A stretch of DNA of 64,000 bases from Fonsecaea monophora. Taxonomy: Eukaryota > Ascomycota > Eurotiomycetes > Chaetothyriales > Herpotrichiellaceae. The notes under the pieces are model-generated. The model saw only the letters and a program-made list of their open reading frames with translations, had not been told where the DNA came from and made no database searches. The stretch spans positions 208,423 to 272,422 of the forward strand of contig NW_019173967.1 of assembly GCF_001642475.1 (NCBI RefSeq), written 5' to 3'. Positions within the stretch are counted from its first letter, which is position 1, and the number at the start of each line of letters is the position of its first letter. Position numbers and translations under genes: made by a program. Positions 57,501 through 64,000 of this stretch are shown piece after piece.

Positions 57501-58064
57501 AACAACCGGCCAGGAGAAGTAACACCGCCCGGCAGCCCCGAAGAACACAGTGTCACCCCTGCCAATGATAGTCCGGGGCCAAACAGTGCCATCCTTGCAC
57601 CCAAGCGACCAGCTACGCCTCCCCATCAGGCATTTTCATTCAAATTCTCCCTGGAACTCCTGCCAGGGCGCACAAGCATCGAGAGCAAGAACCGGGTGCT
57701 GACAGCGCCTCAGCTTCCGCCCAATGCCCGAAGTATCCTCACTGCTCGACGGAGCTCGGAAAGTGCCGGCAGCAATACTAGTAACAGCACTGGAAGCGGT
57801 CCGGGCAGCGGCAGCAGCAGAGGCAGCGCGATGAGCAGTGACGATCGAGTTCGAGCCAGAGCAATGGAAGTGAAGCCACTAAAGCCAAGGGACCATGAAA
57901 TGAGCACGGCACGATACAGCGGCCGATCACTAGCGGAGTGGAACCAGGTGCTGAATGAATGTCGCAGCTTCTATGGCAGACGCAAACAGGAAGGTGTTCC
58001 ACGAGACAGTCTGGTAGAGACGCCGACCTTGGGAGTGGAGAATTTCCGCATGTTGGGTGGTTGA
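54573..58064 (+). CDS. DUF1765-family protein (large, uncharacterised)
   Basis: 1,145 aa from two exons (54573-57100, 57155-58064). The N-terminal 300 residues are Ser/Pro-rich and basic (SRKAKRKMLAG, SLGRSVAGTLRTIARKSW). A mostly helical conserved body runs from DPLWTAFRTLDGEY (about 310) through LRLTLIPFLVKYEHHPS, FVTSILSLRTAPQSLVTFAG, FFVFTKQYHLLASEFL to MVRHYFYRLLCWKVARYDEH. This pattern I recognise as the DUF1765 family of fungal proteins, function unknown. The intron falls right after that block (DLD then LEILQTLAARLNKCW). The C-terminal 250 residues are disordered with a poly-Ser/Gly run and end NECRSFYGRRKQEG. No TM segment is evident. The ATG at 54573 is the first in frame. Confidence 0.8.
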
Positions 58065-59041
58065 TGCTTTGGTGTGAAGACCCACCACCATTTTTCGACA
58101 ACCAGCATTTATTTTGCTTCCTTTGGAGAGATGATTACGAGCAAAGAGCATTAGGGTCACGGGTTATATGGGCTCGACGGAAGAAACACATTTTAAGACA
58201 GCTTGGGTGGACGAAATACGGAATATAGGAGGCGCCATGGATATCCAGATACGAATCAAGGGAAATAACCGTCGGGTGGTACAGAGGTTGGATTGGGATT
58301 CGGCGCAGATACATGGTTTCTGGTTCTGGACATATGGTTGGAGGCTGGACATGAAGATTGATTTCGCTGGCAAAACAAGATCAGTGCACCGTCAGATCTC
58401 GGATCTCTTAGGACCTCGGTACTCGAGACGGAACAAAGGACTCGCAGATATCTACCAGCACTTCCGTGATTGTGTGTTCTCCGTACCTGCTATTCGGTAC
58501 ATGTCCAAGAGTCGCAGATGCAGTGACCTCAGGTGCTGCGGGTCTTTTCCATTTTCAGCCTGTCCCCTGCCTGCTCCTACCCCCACGACCCCATCCAGCC
58601 CCACTGACCCCCAACTTTCCAGTGCCACGGACAACTGTGTGTCCTTCTCGCCGGTACTAGTGGCCTAGTCTTGCCCTTGCACAGTGTTTGGGTGCTGGCT
58701 ACTTCTGGAAAGCCGGTAGTGACTCTCCGCACTTGGATTATAACCGAGGCTGTCTATCTTTTGATGCTTGGATGCTAACAATGCTCGAGTCAGGACAATC
58801 ATTCACAAACCATGGACTACGGCTGGGTTGATGGGAAGCTGTACCTCGTGCCTCCGGTGCCAATCAGTCGATCGGTCTGAACAATTTTTTCCCAAGTCTA
58901 TCATCTACCTGTTTCTATCTTCGTGGTGATCTACCTTGCTTTTTCAATCAACTGCTGCGCTCCTCCCTCACATCGTACTACCACCCAACTACCCAGCGAG
59001 CCAGCTACCCTCCATCGAACTGCTCACAAAGGACAGTCACG
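58065..59041. other. Intergenic region, DUF1765 / acyl-CoA-synthetase-like
   Basis: 977 bp. The 3' UTR of the upstream gene likely includes an ATG frame at 58168-58668 that is rich in ATA codons and has no recognisable domain. The last 200 bases are C/T-rich leader sequence of the next gene. Confidence 0.5.
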
Positions 59042-60935
59042 ATGCCTATCTTCAAATCGCTGCAGCCGCCAATTGATTGTTTGTCCTCCCCGTCTTGCTA
59101 CCCCCCCCATTCTCTGCTTGATCTTTGAGCTAACACACCCGTCTTCCTACATCTAGTGCCATGGCATCTACCCGTATGGACCTGGCTCTTCGATTCCGAA
59201 TATAGTCCAATGCGACACTATAAGCCGGAAGACATCCAGGGCTTCACAAATGCTGCGACAAAAGAGGTAATGCGCGTGTTACCTCCCACATCCGCCTCAG
59301 AGTGACGGCATGGCTGATCTGTTCGCATACAGCACCTCAGCTATGTCGACCTTAGACAGCACACTATCCACCTTTCCACCGCCCTCGCGAAGAATTACGG
59401 CCTCCTGCAAGGCCAGACTGTTGCTCTCTTCTCCCCCAATACTGTGTGGTACCCGTGCGCCATGTTTGGCGTGTTGCGCGCTGGAGGCGTTATCAGCGGT
59501 GCTTCCCCGGCCTACAACATCGAGGAAATGACATACGCCTTGAAGACTGCAGAGGCCAAATTCTTGTTCACGGTACCGAGCTCCATGGAGGTGGCGGCTG
59601 CCGCGGCCAAGAACGCGGGAATCCCCCAGAGCAGAGTGTTCCTGCTGGAGGGGCAAATGGAGGGTTTCACAACCATGAAGGAGCTGCTCGAGATGGGTCG
59701 CTCACACGGCCCAGAGGGACAGGTCGAACAGTTCCGCCTCCCACCTGGCAAGAAGAACAAGGACGTTTGTGGCTTCTTGTCCTTCAGCTCCGGTACTACT
59801 GGCTTGCCGAAGGCTGTCATGATTGCACATTCAAACGTCATTGCTCAATGTCTCCAAATTCGACAGATCACGCCGGCAACCTTGCGACGTATTCTTGCCG
59901 TGTTGCCTCTCTTCCACATCACGGGTCTTGTGCATCAGATGCATCTACCTATCCTTCTCAACGCTAATGTCTATATGTTACCGGCATTCACCATGGAGGC
60001 TACACTGCAAACCGTCCAAGACTACAAACTCGAGGAAATGCTTCTTGTCCCACCAATTATTATCCGGCTGGTTCGCGATGAAAAGACTCTCGCAAAGTAC
60101 GACCTTAGCTCTCTACGCCGCTTCAGTTCAGGCGCTGCTCCCGTAAGCCCGGAGATCCTTGAACTCCTCAAGAGACGCTTCCCCGGGACGGGCTTCAAGC
60201 AAGGCTACGGCATGACTGAGTCGTGTTCGTGTATTACTGCACATCCACCCGAGAAGTATGACTATAAATATGCGTTCCGGGTAGGCACCATTGTCGCGTC
60301 TACGGAGGTGAAGATCGTCGACCCGGATACAGGACGGGAATGTGGGCTGAACGAACCGGGGGAGATCTGGGCACGAGGTCCACAGGTTGTTATGGGTTAT
60401 CTAAATAATCCGAAAGCCACCCGGGAGACATTTGATCAGGATGGATTCTTGCATACCGGCGATATCGGGACCATCGACGAAGAAGGGCTGATCACGATCA
60501 CAGTAAGTACTGAACATCATTGTCGTTTCGATTTAGGCTGACGGGGTGTCCCAGGATCGGTTGAAGGAGATGATCAAGGTGAAGGGGATCGGTGTTGCGC
60601 CTGCTGAGCTCGAAGATCTTCTCCTTGGGCACGAAGACGTCGAAGATGTCGCCGTGCTCGGAATCTCCGATGACTATTCGGGCGAGCGACCCAAGGCCTA
60701 CGTTGTGCTCAAAGCTTCCAAGAAATCGGGCGACCTACAAGCCACTGGCAAAAAGATCATCAAATACGTCCAGGAGAAGAAGGTGCGGCATAAGTGGATC
60801 ACCGAAATTGAGTTTGTCGACGAGATCCCAAAGAGCCCCAGCGGGAAGATCCTCAGGAGAGTGTTGCGCGACATGGCCAAGACCGGGAAGAGAGGTGTCG
60901 TTGTCAAGGACGACCGAGAAAGAGCAAGGCTATAG
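59042..60935 (+). CDS. 4-coumarate-CoA-ligase-like AMP-binding enzyme, probably peroxisomal
   Basis: Adenylate-forming acyl/aryl-CoA synthetase: carboxylate + ATP + CoA to acyl-CoA. Four exons (59042-59078, 59157-59266, 59333-60502, 60555-60935) give 565 aa. The 37-nt first exon encodes MPIFKSLQPPID; splicing yields LPWHLPVWTWLFDSEYS. Motifs: P-loop SFSSGTTGLPKAVM, VLPLFHITGLVH, GYGMTESC, GYLNNPKATRETF, LHTGDIG, hinge DRLKEMIKVKG and catalytic Lys in PKSPSGKILRR. The last three residues ARL fit the PTS1 consensus, so import into peroxisomes is likely, as for fungal 4CL-like enzymes in side-chain degradation or secondary metabolism. Substrate not deducible. Confidence 0.93.
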
Positions 60936-62045
60936 ATTTAAGCAGAGCAGAGACCAAGGACGCCAGAGCTGACAGGAAATTGCTCATGCAGTCAACTTCA
61001 CGATCGAGGCAGCTCAAGCAATCGGGGAAGAGATAGAGGAATGGAACGCAGAGGCCAGGGAGGAAAGATGCGCTCTATCGAGGGACATTCATCAGGTGTC
61101 GAGATAGGTCACAGAGACACAGAGTGAGGGAGTCAGGTCAGGGTTTCTCCCCAACCAAAGCAACCCTAGTCGCCCAAGTCTCGACAACCGACTCGTCAAA
61201 ACCAGCACGACGCCAGGACCTTGGAATCGGTCCTCAGGATTGAAATCTTCCGCCTGCGTTGGCTGTGTGCCTCTTACACATTTCCTGGCTCCCATATAGG
61301 TCTTTTTGTCGTCGATCAAGCATCATGTTATTCGTTGAGCTGGGGCTATGTGTGGGAGGCCGTCGATATATACATTCCTATATCCCTCGTAGTTTTGGCG
61401 ATATCTATTGTCTATATGTCTATATATCTCCAATACTTGGATAGATATACACATATACACATACATGTTTGACATCTGCTTTTCCATCGCCGTTCTCCTC
61501 GAAGGAGAAAGTAGGCCTCTGTCAAGGCATCACTGGTACGGAGCACACAGGAAAACGCTTCTGATAGTCCTGCATATTGCTAGCGGAGGGGAATGCTATA
61601 TGTGTACCATTCTCACTGACTGCGCGCTTCCATAGAGCAAAGATGCCGGGGAACTTCTCTCACCAGTTAGAAGCGATATGAAAGCAGGCGGGGTCAATAA
61701 ACATGCTAATCGGAATTCCAAATCATACTTGGACTCTATCATACAATACAAGAAAACACCCATCACCTTTATTTCATCATCCTTGGCTTCTCTGTGCTGG
61801 GCTGCTATGCTGCTACAGCCCCAATAAAAGAGAATCGCCCAAGCTTGGGCCAACACAACATCCATATTCGCCCTTCAAGACAGCACAAGATTGTCAATTT
61901 CAGGGGGGGTTTTCCCCATGTGCTCGTTACCCTCTCATTCCACTTGTCATGTTTCAGTGTGCACCATGATTTTGCTACCCAAACAAAATCGGCCCGCAGC
62001 ACTACGCAATCATACCGTCATGCTGCTGCAATGATAACCCCTCCT
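60936..62045. other. Convergent intergenic region, acyl-CoA synthetase / reticulon
   Basis: 1.1 kb between convergent stops. A TATACACATATACACATACA-type simple repeat lies around 61,440-61,470. No coding frame recognised. Confidence 0.55.
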
Positions 62046-63513
62046 TCAAGAGCTGAGGGGTTCAGCCTGGCGGTGCAGCACGTCGTCGTTGGTATCTGGG
62101 AGGTCTGTCTTGGGTGCCGAGGGGAAATCCCCCTCCTTCACTGGAGCCTTACCAGTGGTCGGAGAAGGGATCCTCTGACGGGCGCCCCCAACCATCTCTT
62201 GAGCTTTGGCCGCATATGTCCCAGTGTATTGCTTCATCGTGTCGAGTCCCTTGCTAGTGTGTTGAGCGGTCAAGTCGCGGATCTGGGTCGTCTGTTGGCC
62301 AATGACATTTCCGGCGTGCTCGAGTTGAGAATCGATGAATTCCTTGTTCTCAATGTAGATCAAGGGACCGAGGAAGAGGGCGCAGCTGGCAATCAATGCC
62401 ATACCCCAGAAAGGGACGATTTTGATGAGATAGTAGGTCAAGAATGCAGTCAAGAAAGCCTGGAACGGTCAGCATCACATGTTTCCTTCTACGCCTGGCC
62501 CAACTTACAGCTGCAGTTACAGGGACATTCTCGGCGAAGACGATGCGTTGGATCTCGATGACGAAAAAGTTGATCAGGTTTTCTAGGTCGTCGAGGGAAG
62601 CTTCGAGAGTCTCCTTGGGAATCTTGTAGTACCGTCGGGGTCGGAGAGTACCGGCCACACTAGAGCCCATCAACGCCTTGCTCGAACCCTCTGCGAGCGT
62701 GACGACTGCATCCAAAGTTAGCAAATCCCCGTTCCAACTGCACAATTGTTTAAACATACCACCAAGTGTCATCCAGGTAATCTTGATCACATATCGAATG
62801 ATGGGCAGGTAGCGGCAAGCGAAGATAAAGGCAACGACGGAGGCAAACGTGATCCCGGTGGCTCGCTTGTTCTTCCACTGGTACATATCATTTAGCCACA
62901 CTTTTCATCTGAGAAATATCAGAGACACTTACGCTCAACAAAGTGTAGAAAAAGGAATGGTAGTCTGACACAAAGTTAGCTGAGTGATTTTTCAAGGACA
63001 GCGATTTTGGCCTACGCGTCAAAGTAGTATCGTTGGCAGCAGTGTACGAAGGAGGTTGTCGAGAACTAGCAAGATCGCTGAATTCGGACTTGGTGGACGC
63101 AGCTTGGTCCTTGACGGAGGTTGCCACGGGGCCTGTTGAGGAATCAGCTAGGGGCACCTTGTTTGTTATTTGACACCAGCAAGTTTACCATTGACGATAT
63201 TCTGAGTGATGGGGTGTTCTGTCACAGTGTTGACCGCTGAAGCGGCGTCTGGCAATCTGTTAGTGGGCGAAAGAGGCATCGGTTCAAGTCAAATCCTGGT
63301 CAGGAGATGTTAGCTATCTTTGGCTTGTTTGGACAACAGTGTGACGTATAGCAGTATCTTGCATACCTTACTGTTGACAAAGGCATCTTTCAGGGTGGGT
63401 TCACTGGTCCCATTGGTGGTGGGAGCAGGGGGAGCAGGGGTAGAATCGTCCGCAGTAGACATGTCGGTATGTGTAGGTAGCTCTGAGGATGGATCGTAGC
63501 CTTCAGCAGACAT
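62046..63513 (-). CDS. Reticulon-like ER membrane-shaping protein
   Basis: Curves tubular ER membranes through hairpin segments. Seven exons (63513-63372, 63248-63189, 63132-63016, 62964-62933, 62877-62760, 62705-62509, 62459-62046) give 359 aa. The reticulon homology domain starts HYHSFFYTLLSWKNKRATG, then hydrophobic hairpin 1 (ITFASVVAFIFACRYLPIIR), the linker LRPRRYYKIPKETLEAS, NFFVIEIQRIVFAENV, hairpin 2 (LTAFLTYYLIKIVPFWGMAL, then ALFLGPLIYIENKEFID). The C-terminal tail is a soluble helix (QHTSKGLDTMKQYTGTYA) and disordered end. N-terminal region has HPITQNIVNGPVA. The 51-nt intron at 62965-63015 is in frame. Exon 2's start is uncertain: acceptors at 63248 or 63236 both keep frame. Confidence 0.93.
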
Positions 63514-64000
63514 CTGTTAAGAAGGTGTGCAAAGGAGGACGTCGGAAGTAACGCAGACTACGAGGTGTAGTAACGGGATAGGGTCGTCGACTGACTTTTG
63601 GGAGACGGACAGCAGTAAGGAATACGACCGGGACAATGGGACGGATTGATGAGATATGAGGATGGATGAATTAAGGAAGCAGCTTGCAGCAGGCCAAAGG
63701 ATGAATTTTGAGGAGGACGAGGTGTTCTGTTTGTGAGAATTGACAGGTTGATGTGTGGGACGTCAGTTTGTGGTGATCTCTGGGAAAACCTGCGGGAGCT
63801 GCAGGCGGTTTCATTTTGATTGACTCCATCCCTGGCACCTGCAGCACCAACGCCCGCCTGTTGGGTGGAAGCGGCACCTGGGCCACTCTGACGCAACAGC
63901 CCTGGCACCACTGGAACCTTTTCCCTTTGGGCTTTCGACTATTCGTCCTAGGCAGCCCTGAGGGGAGTTCGGGGGGGGGGGGGGGGGGTAGACCTCATTG
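63514..64000. promoter_or_regulatory. Reticulon upstream region with poly-G run
   Basis: 487 bp before the reticulon start, probably promoter and leader. A minus-strand frame (63558-63911) is open but compositionally leader-like. A run of 18 G lies at 63971-63988. Confidence 0.5.
63971..63988 (+). repeat. Homopolymer G18
   Basis: Eighteen consecutive G near the window's right edge. Such runs can form quadruplexes and are prone to sequencing-length errors. Confidence 0.9.

Noticed and set aside
58168..58668. 166-codon ATG frame (+) after the DUF1765 gene
   Set aside because: Rich in rare ATA codons, no domain, sits where the 3' UTR should be and runs into low-complexity Pro/Thr sequence.
61430..61470. 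TATACACA simple repeat as possible telomere- or transposon-related end
   Set aside because: Imperfect, short and isolated; no flanking terminal repeats or element.

Overview
The window is nuclear DNA from a filamentous ascomycete (Pezizomycotina). The genes carry short spliceosomal introns, mostly 44 to 115 nt, with GT donors, CTAAC/CTGAC-like branch points and YAG acceptors. The families present are typically fungal: LTE1-type RasGEF, PDR-type ABC transporter, CYP505, mS33/Rsm27, ATP14. A Eurotiomycetes-like or related genome is plausible, but that is inference. I rebuilt exon structures by hand; every complete multi-exon model given here sums to a whole number of codons.

Layout. 1-1.3 kb: 5' part of a Dal5-like MFS permease (-), cut by the window edge. 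2.6-7.7 kb: LTE1-type guanine nucleotide exchange factor (-) with a questionable exon junction. 10.5-12.5 kb: amino-acid permease (+). 13.5-21.9 kb: a metabolic block made of a self-sufficient P450-reductase fusion (CYP505 type, -), a divergent M20 amidohydrolase (+) and a DHA1-like MFS exporter (+). 22.2-24.7 kb: a small frame-broken gene and a gene-poor stretch with decayed-looking frames. 24.7-27.0 kb: a dynamin-superfamily GTPase (+). 27.4-31.4 kb: divergent MCM10 (-) and RNase H2 subunit B (+). 32.4-37.5 kb: full-size PDR ABC transporter (+). 37.7-38.3 kb: small secreted Cys/Thr/Pro-rich protein (-). 39.1-40.8 kb: divergent RNase III (-) and mitoribosomal protein mS33 (+). 41.6-42.6 kb: short-chain dehydrogenase (+). 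43.5-48.2 kb: an Arg/Ser-RGG protein with a 17-nt first exon and SF3b145/Cus1, both (-). 48.5-49.6 kb: tandem GFA-domain protein (-). 50.4-51.5 kb: TFIIB (-). 52.5-53.0 kb: ATP synthase subunit h (+). 53.1-53.8 kb: an unassigned ORF (-). 54.6-58.1 kb: DUF1765-like protein (+). 59.0-60.9 kb: 4-coumarate-CoA-ligase-like enzyme with a peroxisomal-type C terminus (+). 62.0-63.5 kb: reticulon (-).

Most of the window is housekeeping: DNA replication and ribonucleotide removal, RNA splicing, transcription initiation, mitochondrial translation and ATP synthesis, ER shaping and mitotic-exit signalling. The accessory part is the 10.5-22 kb block plus the PDR pump. The most attractive hypothesis there is that the amidohydrolase, fatty-acid-type P450, MFS exporter and nearby amino-acid permease handle an N-acylated or lipid-like compound. 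I saw no tRNA, rRNA, CRISPR or intact transposon.
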